The notes below the pieces were generated by a model, which was not told the DNA's origin, searched no databases, and worked only from the letters and a program-made list of their open reading frames with translations. Positions 26,338-34,613 of a stretch of 64,000 bases of DNA are shown here, piece by piece (position 1 is the stretch's first letter; each line of letters starts with the position of its first letter). Both the position numbers and the translations under genes were made by a program. Origin of the DNA: Saccharopolyspora endophytica (GTDB lineage: Bacteria > Actinomycetota > Actinomycetes > Mycobacteriales > Pseudonocardiaceae); the NCBI RefSeq assembly GCF_018070075.1, contig NZ_JAGPXE010000001.1:1-64000 (forward strand). The letters are read 5' to 3'.

Positions 26338-27249
26338 CTACAGGCCGAAACGATCCCACATGGCGCGGTGTTCGAGCGCATCGAGCCCGGAAACCAGGTT
26401 CGCCACGGGGTTTCTGGACACGCCCGAGGACATCCCGAGGCGCGCCAGCAGCGGTTTGCGGCCCTCCACGGTCTGCACCTGGGCGTTCGGGTACTTGCGC
26501 TCGATGATCTCGCGCAGCGTGCCGACGCCGTCGATCAGACCGAGCTCAGCGGCCTTCGCGCCGGTCCAGACCTCACCGGAGAACAGCTCCTCCTCGCTGC
26601 CGGACAGCTTGTCGCCGCGGCGCTCGCGCACCCAGTCCCGGAACTGCCCGTGCAGCTCGTCCTGCAGGCCGCGCAGCCACTGCACGTCCTCGGCCTTCTC
26701 CGGGCGGAACGGGTCGAGCCGCACCTTGTTCTCACCGGCGGCGTAGACCCGGCGCTCGACACCCAGCTTGTCCAGCAGGCCGGTCATCCCGAAGCTGGCG
26801 CTGACCACGCCGACCGAGCCGACCAGCGAGGTCTGGTGCGCGTAGATCTCGTCGGCGGCGCAGGCCAGCCAGTACCCACCGGAGGCCGCGACGTCCTCGC
26901 AGTACGCCATCACCGGAACGTCCTTCTCCGCCGCCAAGCCGCGGATACGGTCCGCGACCAGCGCGGACTGGGTGGGCGCACCGCCCGGCGAGTTGATCGA
27001 CAGCACCACCGCGCTGAGGCGGTCGTGCGAGAACGCCCGGTTGAGCGCGGAGTCCACGTTCTGCAGCGAGATCGAGGGCCGCCCCATCGGCGACGGCTGC
27101 GGCGTGATGACGCCGTGCAGCTTGACCACCGCCACGACCGGGCCGCGCTCGTTCATGCCGGGCAGCTTTCCGCTGAACTTCTCGGTCAGCTCCTTGGGCA
27201 GCTTGGCCGTGACCGCGTCGACGAACTTCTGGGGTGCCTTCTCGTCCAT
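26338..27249 (-). CDS. sppA: S49-family signal peptide peptidase (SppA/SohB-like)
   Basis: A 303-residue serine protease of the ClpP/crotonase fold. The nucleophile Ser lies in DVAASGGYWLACAADEIYAH and the SLVGSVGVVSASFG strand follows; INSPGGAPTQSA forms the oxyanion region. There is no strong N-terminal membrane helix, so it is the short, one-domain type. It would degrade cleaved signal peptides or membrane-associated peptides. It begins 9 nt after the LytS-like kinase stop and precedes the response regulator gene. Confidence 0.87.
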   Translation of the reverse strand: MDEKAPQKFVDAVTAKLPKELTEKFSGKLPGMNERGPVVAVVKLHGVITPQPSPMGRPSISLQNVDSALNRAFSHDRLSAVVLSINSPGGAPTQSALVADRIRGLAAEKDVPVMAYCEDVAASGGYWLACAADEIYAHQTSLVGSVGVVSASFGMTGLLDKLGVERRVYAAGENKVRLDPFRPEKAEDVQWLRGLQDELHGQFRDWVRERRGDKLSGSEEELFSGEVWTGAKAAELGLIDGVGTLREIIERKYPNAQVQTVEGRKPLLARLGMSSGVSRNPVANLVSGLDALEHRAMWDRFGL

Positions 27250-27258
27250 ACCTCGACG

Positions 27259-28527
27259 CTACCGGCCCGCGGCGGGTCCGGCGGCCAAACCCACGCCGGG
27301 CTCGTCCACGGGCGCCAGCGGCTCGGGCCGGACACCGGGGGCGAACTTGGGCACGCGCATGATGACCTTCATGCCGGCGCCCTTCTCGGTCTCCACCACG
27401 AGCCCGTAGTCGTTGCCGAAGGTGGCGCGCATCCGGTTGTTGATGTTGCCCAGACCGACGTGCGCGCCGGTGAGGTGGGCGTTGGCGAGCTCGGCGTCCA
27501 GCAGCTCCGGATCCATCCCGATGCCGTCGTCGTCGACGCTGATCAGCGCCTCGGAGCCGTTGTCCTCGGCGGTCACCGAGACCGTCCCGCCACCGGGCTT
27601 GTTGGCCAGGCCGTGCCGGACGGCGTTCTCCACCAGCGGCTGCAGCGCCAGGAACGGCACCACCACCGGCAGCACCTCGGGGGCGATCTTGAGCTGCACG
27701 TTGAGCCGGTCCGGGCCGAACCGCGCGCTCTCCAGCGTCAGGTACCGGTCGATGTTGCGGATCTCGTCGGCCAGCGTCGTGTAGAGCCCGCTGTTGCGGA
27801 ACGAGTAGCGGGTGAAGTCGGCGAACTCCTGCAGCAGGTCGCGCGCGTGCTCCGGGTCGGTGCGGATCAGCGAGGAGATCGTGTTCAGCGCGTTGTAGAT
27901 GAAGTGCGGGGAGATCTGCGCCCGCAGCGCGCGCACCTCGGCCTGGGCCAGGCGCTCCTTGGACTCCTGCAGCTCGGCGAGTTCGAGCTGGGTGGACACG
28001 TGGTGGGCGACCTCGGCGGCGGCGCGCAGGAGCCGCTTGCGGTCGCCGTCGGCGATGACCGTCAGCACCCCGCGGACGTGGCCCTCGACCTCCAGCGGCA
28101 CCACGGCCGCGTGCCGCATCGGGCACGGCCGCTGCTCGCAGACCACGTCGCCGTGGTCGAGGAAGTCGCGCTTGCCGGTGCGCAGCACCTGCTCGATCTT
28201 GGTGCGCAGGTCGGCGTAGTGGTGGTTGGCCTCGCCGTCCCAGGTCAGCAGGGTTCCATCGCCGTCGACGATGCCGACGGCGACGCAGGCCAGCAGTTCC
28301 CGCAGATGCGGACCGGTCTTGTCCGCCGACTCCTGGTTCAGGCCCTCGCGCAGGTAGGGCGCCGCTCTGGTCACCCGGTGCAGAGCCGCCAGCGTGGCGT
28401 CCTCCACCGATGTGCTCACCCGACGCGCCCGGCACAACAGCACGAACATGCCCAGCACGGCGAGCGCAGCGAGCGTGGTCAGGACCGTCCGCTCTGTCAA
28501 CAACTCCGCCACAACATCAATCTGCAC
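27259..28527 (-). CDS. LytS-like sensor histidine kinase
   Basis: A 422-residue kinase with one N-terminal membrane helix (about 12-34), a GAF-like domain (about 60-185) containing a CEQRPCPMRH segment (Cys130, Cys135), the His_kinase motif RAQISPHFIYNALNTISS with His208, and an ATPase domain (LVENAVRHGLANK; DDDGIGMD; GLGNINNRM). It lacks the multi-helix 5TM-LYT sensor of LytS/BtsS, so ligand detection probably occurs in the GAF region. Start uncertain: the GTG at 28527 is the last start before the membrane helix with reasonable context. Confidence 0.85.
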   Translation of the reverse strand: MQIDVVAELLTERTVLTTLAALAVLGMFVLLCRARRVSTSVEDATLAALHRVTRAAPYLREGLNQESADKTGPHLRELLACVAVGIVDGDGTLLTWDGEANHHYADLRTKIEQVLRTGKRDFLDHGDVVCEQRPCPMRHAAVVPLEVEGHVRGVLTVIADGDRKRLLRAAAEVAHHVSTQLELAELQESKERLAQAEVRALRAQISPHFIYNALNTISSLIRTDPEHARDLLQEFADFTRYSFRNSGLYTTLADEIRNIDRYLTLESARFGPDRLNVQLKIAPEVLPVVVPFLALQPLVENAVRHGLANKPGGGTVSVTAEDNGSEALISVDDDGIGMDPELLDAELANAHLTGAHVGLGNINNRMRATFGNDYGLVVETEKGAGMKVIMRVPKFAPGVRPEPLAPVDEPGVGLAAGPAAGR

Positions 28528-28656
28528 GAGCGGCACGCTGTGAATCAAGACGGCTACGGCCAGTGCGGGGTTTCCGTCGGTGAACGGTACAGATCCGTTC
28601 CATTCAGCGGAATCCGCTCGCCCGTTCGGCAGGCACGGCCTGTGCACAACCCCAGC

Positions 28657-28681
28657 AGTTGTCCACAACCTGTGGACAACT
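28657..28681. repeat. Inverted pair of consensus DnaA boxes
   Basis: AGTTGTCCACA-acc-TGTGGACAACT, an 11-bp perfect inverted repeat holding two exact actinobacterial DnaA boxes (TTGTCCACA and its complement). It lies at the 3' end of the DNA glycosylase gene and overlaps its stop codon, so it may also act as a terminator hairpin. Confidence 0.55.
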
Positions 28682-29531
28682 ATTTGAGCAGCCGGGACAT
28701 CCTGCGATCCGCCAGCTGCTTCCCACCGGTCTGGCACGTCGGGCAGTACTGCATCGACCGGTCAGCGAAGGAGACTTCCCGAACCGTGTCACCGCACACC
28801 GGGCACGGCAAACCGGTGCGGCCGTGCACCCGCATCCCCGACCGCTTCTCCGCCTTGAGCCGCGCGGCGTCCTGGTTCAGCGAACGCTCCACCGCGTCGC
28901 GGAGGATCTCCTGGACGCAGGTGTGCAGCCGGGTCACGGCCGCGGCGTCGAGCCTGCCGGCCGTGGCGAACGGGGAGAGCTTGGCGGCGTGCAGGACCTC
29001 ATCCGAGTAGGCGTTGCCGATTCCCGCGATCGTGGACTGCTCGGTGAGCACGGTCTTGATCCGCTCGGTCCGCCCGTCCAGCAGCGCGGCCAGCCCGTCG
29101 GCGTCGAGCTCCAGCGCGTCCGGCCCCAGCTTCGCGATCCCGGGGACCACGGCCGGGTCGTCGACGATCCAGGCGGCGAGGCTCTTCTGGGTGCCCGCCT
29201 CGGTCAGGTCGAAGCCCACGCCGCCGAGGTCGACGCGCAGCGCGATCGGCCCGCGGCCCGGCTTCGGCGGGGTCGCGGCGAGCTTGTCCGACCAGCGCAG
29301 CCAGCCGGCCCGCGCCAGGTGGCAGACGAGGTGCAGGCCACCGCAGTCCAGGTCGAGGTACTTGCCGTGCCGGACCGCACCGGTGACCTCGCGTCCGTGC
29401 AGCGCGGTCCACGGCGGGTCGGCGGTCTTGAGCACGCTCATCGAGGCGACGTCCACGCGCGCCACCGTCCGCCCCACGGCGTGGTCGCGGAGGTGCTGGG
29501 CCAGCGCCTCCACCTCGGGAAGTTCGGGCAC
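28680..29531 (-). CDS. Fpg/Nei-family DNA glycosylase/AP lyase
   Basis: A 283-residue base-excision repair enzyme. Pro2 and Glu3 (after Met) are the catalytic residues of the MPELPEVE start. The H2TH region appears as LTEQSTIAGIGNAYSDEVLH, and a C-terminal zinc finger (CPVC...CPTC) follows. Loop sequence suggests a Nei2/MutM-like actinobacterial paralogue; the precise lesion (8-oxoG or oxidised pyrimidine) cannot be assigned. Stands alone; the ATG at 29531 is required by the catalytic N-terminus. Confidence 0.93.
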   Translation of the reverse strand: MPELPEVEALAQHLRDHAVGRTVARVDVASMSVLKTADPPWTALHGREVTGAVRHGKYLDLDCGGLHLVCHLARAGWLRWSDKLAATPPKPGRGPIALRVDLGGVGFDLTEAGTQKSLAAWIVDDPAVVPGIAKLGPDALELDADGLAALLDGRTERIKTVLTEQSTIAGIGNAYSDEVLHAAKLSPFATAGRLDAAAVTRLHTCVQEILRDAVERSLNQDAARLKAEKRSGMRVHGRTGLPCPVCGDTVREVSFADRSMQYCPTCQTGGKQLADRRMSRLLK

Positions 29532-29606
29532 GACCCCAGTGTGCCGCAGAAGAGGAGCCGCGCGGCGGTGTTCACCAGCAGCGGCGCGCGGCGCACCGCC
29601 GGAGCC

Positions 29607-30044
29607 TCACTCGGTCGGCTGGAGCCTGCCGTTCATGTCCGGCTCCGCGTACAGCTCGATGTGGCGGGCCACCTGCGAGACCTCGGTGCGCACCTCGATG
29701 AACCCGCGCACGACGCCCACCCAGGTCTCCGGCGGGTTCTCGTCGGCGTCACCCGGGGTGGACGCGGTGAGGGTCCACGGGCGGTGCAGCACCCAGCGGA
29801 TCGGGAAGAACAGGATCGCGCACACGATCACCGCGATCAGCCAGGTCGGGATGATGACCTCGGCGGGCGTCCAGGCGATGAACACCACCACCAGGGCCGC
29901 GAGCGCCCCGCCCACCACGATCGCCGGCGTCGAACCGCCGTTGACGTCGTGCTCGAACTCGTCCACCACGATCGGGTTGGACCACTCCAGGTTCGCCCTG
30001 ATCGTCCACTCCCGGCCGTCGGAGCCTCGAACCACCCGGTTCAT
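29607..30044 (-). CDS. Conserved membrane protein of unknown function
   Basis: A 145-residue protein: soluble N-terminus (MNRVVRGSDGREWTIRANLEWSNP), two adjacent membrane helices (about 42-60 and 67-85), then a cytoplasmic part with ASTPGDADENPPETWVGVVRGF. The RGSDGREW start is shared by a family of actinomycete proteins without assigned function. GGGGAGG 5 nt before the ATG at 30044 decides the start over an upstream GTG. Confidence 0.7.
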   Translation of the reverse strand: MNRVVRGSDGREWTIRANLEWSNPIVVDEFEHDVNGGSTPAIVVGGALAALVVVFIAWTPAEVIIPTWLIAVIVCAILFFPIRWVLHRPWTLTASTPGDADENPPETWVGVVRGFIEVRTEVSQVARHIELYAEPDMNGRLQPTE

Positions 30045-30292
30045 CGTCGCCTCCCCGCCCACCCGGGCTGGTCACTCGAACGCCAACTCGCCACTCGAAC
30101 CACACCTGTCACCGAGCGTGGTGCCACGGTACCGCTCCTGTCATCGGCCCGGAGGGTGATGGCACGCACGGAACGGGCCACCCACACCCCGCTCATTGTC
30201 GATCATGTCCGGTGCCCGAGCCAACCCTCCGGGCCGGAAACAACCCGGCCGAACCACTACGCTCCGAGCACATCTGATTCGGGAGGTGCCGG

Positions 30293-30691
30293 ATGGACGT
30301 CGACGAGGCCCGCGAGCTGATCCGCGACCAGCACCGCGCGGTGCTGGGAACCCCGCGCACCGACGGAACACCGCTGATGACACCGGTCCTGGCGACCGTG
30401 GACGAGCAGGGCCGGGTGGTGATCAGCACCAAGTCCGGTTCGGGCAAGGTCCGCAACCTCCGCCGCGACCCGCGCGCCTGGCTGTGCGTGCTGCCGGACG
30501 CGTTCTTCGGGCGCTGGTTCCAGGTCGACGCCGACGTCGAGATCGTCGAACTGCCCGAGGCCCTGCCGCTGCTGGAGGACTACTACCGCTCGATCTCCGG
30601 CGAGCACGAGAACTGGGAGTCCTACCGCGAGGCCATGCGCTCGGAGAACCGGGTGCTGCTGCGGCTCACCCCCACCCGCGCGGTCGGCTGA
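30293..30691 (+). CDS. PPOX-class (F420/FMN) split-barrel protein
   Basis: A 132-residue pyridoxamine-5'-phosphate-oxidase-like protein: VLGTPRTDGTPLMTPVLATVDEQGRVVISTKSGSGKVRNLRRDP is the typical cofactor-binding stretch of the actinobacterial F420-dependent type. It may reduce a tetrapyrrole or other small substrate with F420H2, but cofactor and substrate are inference. GGGAGG 6 nt before the ATG supports the start. Confidence 0.85.
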   Translation: MDVDEARELIRDQHRAVLGTPRTDGTPLMTPVLATVDEQGRVVISTKSGSGKVRNLRRDPRAWLCVLPDAFFGRWFQVDADVEIVELPEALPLLEDYYRSISGEHENWESYREAMRSENRVLLRLTPTRAVG

Positions 30692-30714
30692 CCGGACGCG
30701 GGAGGGGACCCCCG

Positions 30715-30744
30715 GTGAACGGCCTCCGAACCGTGGGCTAAAGT
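30715..30744 (+). promoter_or_regulatory. Promoter of tRNA-Gly
   Basis: GTGAAC (30715-30720), 18 bp, TAAAGT (30739-30744), placing transcription start about 45 nt before the mature tRNA. Confidence 0.5.
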
Positions 30745-30794
30745 ATTCACCAACAGCCCACCGGGGGCGGAAGTCACCGGGAGGCGATGAATAC

Positions 30795-30867
30795 GCGGAT
30801 GTAGCGCAGCTGGTAGCGCATCACCTTGCCAAGGTGAGGGTCGCGGGTTCGAGTCCCGTCATCCGCT
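30795..30867 (+). tRNA. tRNA-Gly (anticodon GCC)
   Basis: A complete 73-nt cloverleaf: acceptor GCGGATG pairs with CATCCGC, D-arm GCGCAGC-TGGTAGCGC, anticodon stem TCACC/GGTGA enclosing TTGCCAA with anticodon GCC at 30828-30830, and T-arm GCGGGTTCGAGTCCCGT. CCA is not encoded. Reads GGC/GGU glycine codons. Confidence 0.97.
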
Positions 30868-30871
30868 CGCA

Positions 30872-30914
30872 GCAGTGGGGCCGAGGTTGTCAACCTCGGC
30901 CCCACTGCTTTTTT
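30872..30914 (+). terminator. Intrinsic terminator after tRNA-Gly
   Basis: Perfect 18-bp stem (GCAGTGGGGCCGAGGTTG and its complement at 30891-30908) followed by six T residues, a textbook rho-independent terminator and the only one in the window with a clear T-tail. Confidence 0.9.
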
Positions 30915-30983
30915 CACGACTAGGGGACGGACCCCGCCTCCAGCACCCCGCCGTTCTCGCGCTCAGCGGGGTGCTCGGGGTGG

Positions 30984-31640
30984 TCAGCTCTCGACGCCGA
31001 GGCCGATCGGGCAGGAGACGCCGGTGCCGCCGAGGCCGCAGTAGCCGTTGGGGTTCTTGGCATCCGAGAGGTACTGCTGGTGGTAGCTCTCGGCGTAGTA
31101 GAAGTCCTGGAGCAGGGCGATCTCCGTGGTGATCTCGCCCTTGCCCGCCGCCGTCAGGGCCTGCTGGAAGGCTTCGCGGCTCGCTTCCGCTTCGGCCTTC
31201 TGCTGGTCGTCGACGCAGTAGACGGCCGAGCGGTACTGGGTGCCGAGGTCGTTGCCCTGGCGCATGCCCTGGGTCGGGTCGTGGTTCTCCCAGAACTCCT
31301 TGAGGACCTGCGCGTAGCTGATCTTCTTCGGGTCGAAGACCACCAGGACGGCCTCGGTGTGACCGGTCAGCCCGGAGCAGACCTCTTCGTAGCTGGGGTT
31401 CGGCGTGTAGCCGCCCGCGTAGCCGACCGCCGTGGTCCACACGCCCTCGGTCTGCCAGAACACGCGCTCCGCGCCCCAGAAGCAGCCCATGCCGACCACC
31501 GCGGTGGCCAGGCCCTCCGGGAACGGCGGGACGATGCGACGGTCCGGGAACACCGCGTGCCGCTCGTCCACCGGCATCGGGGTGTCACGGCCGGGCAGCG
31601 CCGACGACGGGTCGATCATCTTCAGCTTCGCACCGAACAT
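30984..31640 (-). CDS. msrA: Peptide methionine-S-sulfoxide reductase A
   Basis: A 218-residue MsrA repairing S-methionine sulfoxide. The catalytic Cys53 is in [23 protein letters not shown] and the QYRSAVYC loop are intact, and the C-terminal [16 protein letters not shown] carries two likely resolving cysteines. An N-terminal extension of about 35 residues before the core is usual in actinomycetes. The ATG at 31640 (MFGAKLK) is chosen over one 8 codons upstream. Starts 20 nt after the acyltransferase stop. Confidence 0.95.
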   Translation of the reverse strand: MFGAKLKMIDPSSALPGRDTPMPVDERHAVFPDRRIVPPFPEGLATAVVGMGCFWGAERVFWQTEGVWTTAVGYAGGYTPNPSYEEVCSGLTGHTEAVLVVFDPKKISYAQVLKEFWENHDPTQGMRQGNDLGTQYRSAVYCVDDQQKAEAEASREAFQQALTAAGKGEITTEIALLQDFYYAESYHQQYLSDAKNPNGYCGLGGTGVSCPIGLGVES

Positions 31641-31660
31641 GTTTCCAGGGTACGCGGTGG

Positions 31661-33070
31661 TCACCGGCGATCCAGCCGGTTGGGATCGCCGCGGCGGCCG
31701 GCCTCCGGCGGCATCGGCCGGCGCGCGTGCCTGCCCTGCGGCGGCTCGTCGATCTCACCGGACAGCCGCCGCGACAACGGCGACTCCTCCGGCGGCAGCC
31801 GACGCGGGAACCCCCGGTCCGGCGGGAACGCCCGGCCCGGCGGCGGCCCGACCGGCCGCTGCGCACCGCCCACCGGCGGGTGCGGCGGCGCGAGCCGGGG
31901 TCGCTCGGGGGGCCGTTGAACCGCCGGTTCGGGCAGAGGCAGCGCCTTCTCGGTCGGGAAATCCTCGGGATCGGGTTCCGGTTCGGGTTCGCGCTTCTTC
32001 TCGGGCGCGGGATCGAAGAGGTGGCGCAAGCGCATCGTGGGGTCCTCGACGTACTTCCACGACAAGGTACCCAGGACGTAGGCGATCGGAGCGGCGCAGA
32101 GCAGCATGAGCCACTGGTCACCGATCCCGGCCATCGCCAGCAGCTGCTGCACCGGGAAACCCCAGACGTACACGCCGTAGCTGCCGTTGACCCACACGCC
32201 CGGGACCGTCAGCCGCGCCGGCCAGAAGTGCCCCGCCACGATCACCGCGTAGCTGACCGCGAAGGCCATGAACGCCGAGGCGGTGATGTTGTTGCCCATC
32301 ACCACCAGCACGACCAGGCCCGCGCCCGCGGCCAGCGGCGACAGCGGGATCCGGTAGAGGTTCAGCAGCACGCCCAGCGCGAAGGCCACCAGGAACGCCA
32401 CCAGCGACTCGACCGGAACGCTCAGCAGCGAACCCGCCGACTCCGCGCCCGGGGTCTGCTCCAGGTGCCGGTCCCAGGCGATCAGGCCGATCAGCGTGAC
32501 CACCGTCAACCAACGGAAGTCCTTCTTGGCCGTGCCCAGCAGCAGCAGCGCGAACAGGCCGCCGTAGGCCAGCAGCTCCATCGGCAGCGTCCACAGCGAG
32601 CCGTTGACCGCGTCCGGCCACGGGTTGTCCTCGAACACCCCCGGCAGGTCGTGCCGCAACGTCAGCAGACCCGCGTTGTTGACGATGTAGCCCCAGGTCT
32701 CGTGCGCGCGGAAGTACTCGCCGAGCGGCAGCGCGGTGATCATCGGTCCGACGATCAGGGCCATGCCGACCGACACCGTGAGCATCGGCGGCCACAGCCG
32801 CAGCACCCGCTTGACCGCGAAGCGCAGCGCGTGCGGATCGCGCATCCAGCTCTCGGTGATCTGGAAACCGCTGAGCGCGAAGAACCCCATCAGCACGCCC
32901 TCGTCGGGCTGCACCGGCCATTCCGGCGGGAACAGCTCGCCGCTGCCGACCAGCGGGGAGCTGTGACCGTAGATGACCAGCAGCGCACCGATCATGCGGA
33001 TCCAGGCGAAGCCGTGGTTCGGGGCGGCGAACAACTCAGGGCGAGCGTGCACGACGCGCGCAACACTCAA
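31661..33070 (-). CDS. Acyltransferase-3 (OafA-like) membrane protein
   Basis: A 469-residue protein. An acyltransferase_3 domain of about ten helices (1-365) has the early active-site-like [15 protein letters not shown] and the [11 protein letters not shown] motif; such enzymes O-acetylate sugars of polysaccharides, glycolipids or macrolides. A cytoplasmic tail of about 100 residues is almost only Pro, Glu and Arg. The start may be the TTG at 33070 or the GTG at 33049. Probably co-transcribed with msrA. Confidence 0.85.
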   Translation of the reverse strand: MSVARVVHARPELFAAPNHGFAWIRMIGALLVIYGHSSPLVGSGELFPPEWPVQPDEGVLMGFFALSGFQITESWMRDPHALRFAVKRVLRLWPPMLTVSVGMALIVGPMITALPLGEYFRAHETWGYIVNNAGLLTLRHDLPGVFEDNPWPDAVNGSLWTLPMELLAYGGLFALLLLGTAKKDFRWLTVVTLIGLIAWDRHLEQTPGAESAGSLLSVPVESLVAFLVAFALGVLLNLYRIPLSPLAAGAGLVVLVVMGNNITASAFMAFAVSYAVIVAGHFWPARLTVPGVWVNGSYGVYVWGFPVQQLLAMAGIGDQWLMLLCAAPIAYVLGTLSWKYVEDPTMRLRHLFDPAPEKKREPEPEPDPEDFPTEKALPLPEPAVQRPPERPRLAPPHPPVGGAQRPVGPPPGRAFPPDRGFPRRLPPEESPLSRRLSGEIDEPPQGRHARRPMPPEAGRRGDPNRLDRR

Positions 33071-33265
33071 CCCGGATCACCCCATCGATTCGCGCCCGAC
33101 TCGGACGTCAACGCTGCGTAGCCTAGCCGGGGCCCCCGCGGTTCGGGACCCTTTACAACCCGGACACCCGTCCGGACCAGACCGCAGACCGTATCGTTAT
33201 TCGGCCGGTGCACCGCGAACGTGTCGCTCAGTGCCAGAATGGCGTCGTTCGCAGCAGCGGCGTTC

Positions 33266-33295
33266 ATGGAAATCCGGAAAGGGCGCTATCGGTGA
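33266..33295 (+). other. Possible 9-codon leader ORF
   Basis: ATG GAA ATC CGG AAA GGG CGC TAT CGG TGA runs directly into the next gene so that its stop overlaps the GTG start (GTGA). It could couple translation, but GGAAAGG within it may simply be the ribosome binding site of the main gene. Confidence 0.3.
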
Positions 33296-34545
33296 CCTGG
33301 CAAGACGAGTTGCAGAACCTCGACGCCGAGCTCGCGGCGGGACGAATTTCCGCCGAAGAGTACCGACAGCGCAGGGACACCGTGCTGGGCAGGGCGCAGG
33401 GCGGCCAGACCGGGCCACCGCAGTCGAACCCCGACGGGTTCCCGCAGCAGGACCAGACACAACAGGCTGATCCCTCGTCCGGGGGGTTCCCGCAGCAGCA
33501 GCCCGCCCAGCAGCAACAGCAGCCGTCGAGCCCGTTCCCGCCCGCGTTCAGCTGGGGCGACGCCGCCAAGCAGCAGCCGCAGCAGCAGGGTGGCGACGAC
33601 GCCACGCAGGTCGTGCCGACCCCGTTCCACCAGCAGCACCAGCAGCAGCCGCCCGCGGACTCCAACAGCACCCAGATCGTCAGCGTTCCGCAAACCCCGC
33701 AGCAGCAACAGCAATGGGGCCAGTCGCAGCCGCCGTGGGCCGGTCAGCAGCAGGGCCCGCAGGGCTGGGGCCCGGTGGAGACCACCGGCACGCCGTGGGG
33801 CGATGACCTGCCCGGCTCCGGCGATTCCGGCGAGGCGTCCTGGATGCGGCAGGGCCCGGAGGTCTTCGAGTCGGCGGGCAAGTCCGGCAAGGGCAAGCTG
33901 ATCGCCGGTCTGTCCATCGGTGCCGTGCTGCTGGTCGTCGTGATCGTCGCGGTGGTCTTCTACTTCACCAGCAGCAGCGGCGGCGGCCGTCCCGAGGGCG
34001 AGACCGCCGCTCCCCCGCCGCCCGCGCCGACCACCTCGCAGCTGCCGGCCCCGCCCGCGGCCAAGGCCCCGCCGGCGACGACGCAGGAGGTGCTGGTGGC
34101 CGCGAACGGCCCGGCGCACCCGTGGGTCGGGCTGCTGGACCTGCCCAACCTGCAGGGCGCCAAGGGCGGACTGCTGCAGCCGAAGACCGTGCTCGACACC
34201 GCCTTCCAGAACGGCCTGGTCGAGGGCTGGTTCAACGGCACCGAGGGCGCGCAGCCGAAGACGACGCTGCTCGCGCTGAAGATGCCCGACACCAACGCCG
34301 CCCAGACCGTCGTCGAGAAGTACCTGGCCGCGCAGCAGGGCCTCTCCGAGATGGAAGACCTCTCCTACCAGGGCGTTTCGGTGGTCTCCACGGGCGCGAC
34401 TTTCCGCACCGCCTACGTGGCGCACAACTACGCGGTGATCATCGACGTCAGCGGCCCGCCGGAGCAGAAGGACGCGGCCCAGCAGTCCTTCAAGGCCGTC
34501 CTCGACCAGCAGCTCACCCAGACGCCGCCCACGGTCACCGAATAA
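33292..34545 (+). CDS. Gln/Pro-rich single-pass membrane protein
   Basis: A 417-residue protein. Residues 1-30 form a SHOCT-like helical motif (LQNLDAELAAGRISAEEYRQRRD). About 35-195 is low-complexity Gln/Pro/Gly, one membrane helix follows (about 206-228), then a Pro/Ala linker and an extracytoplasmic alpha/beta domain (about 265-417). Homologues occur in Pseudonocardiaceae, with no known function. The Gln-rich cytoplasmic part suggests protein-protein contacts. GTG 33292 is chosen from GGAAAGG at 8 nt and the SHOCT-like start. Confidence 0.75.
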   Translation: MTWQDELQNLDAELAAGRISAEEYRQRRDTVLGRAQGGQTGPPQSNPDGFPQQDQTQQADPSSGGFPQQQPAQQQQQPSSPFPPAFSWGDAAKQQPQQQGGDDATQVVPTPFHQQHQQQPPADSNSTQIVSVPQTPQQQQQWGQSQPPWAGQQQGPQGWGPVETTGTPWGDDLPGSGDSGEASWMRQGPEVFESAGKSGKGKLIAGLSIGAVLLVVVIVAVVFYFTSSSGGGRPEGETAAPPPPAPTTSQLPAPPAAKAPPATTQEVLVAANGPAHPWVGLLDLPNLQGAKGGLLQPKTVLDTAFQNGLVEGWFNGTEGAQPKTTLLALKMPDTNAAQTVVEKYLAAQQGLSEMEDLSYQGVSVVSTGATFRTAYVAHNYAVIIDVSGPPEQKDAAQQSFKAVLDQQLTQTPPTVTE

Positions 34546-34557
34546 CCCGCAGCACGC

Positions 34558-34598
34558 GAACGGCCGCTCCCCTCGAACTCCGAGGTGAGCGGCCGTTC
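34558..34598. terminator. Terminator hairpin
   Basis: GAACGGCCGCTC (34558-34569) pairs with GAGCGGCCGTTC (34587-34598), extended inwards by CCTCG/CGAGG, between the convergent genes ending at 34545 and 34614, with a TTCTT tract on the plus strand. Confidence 0.7.
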
Positions 34599-34613
34599 TT
34601 CTTGCTCGGACCG

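Noticed and set aside
26212-26340. Small RNA in the 301-nt gap between the peptidase and LytTR genes
   Set aside because: The only structured element is the hairpin after the peptidase stop, adequately explained as a terminator.
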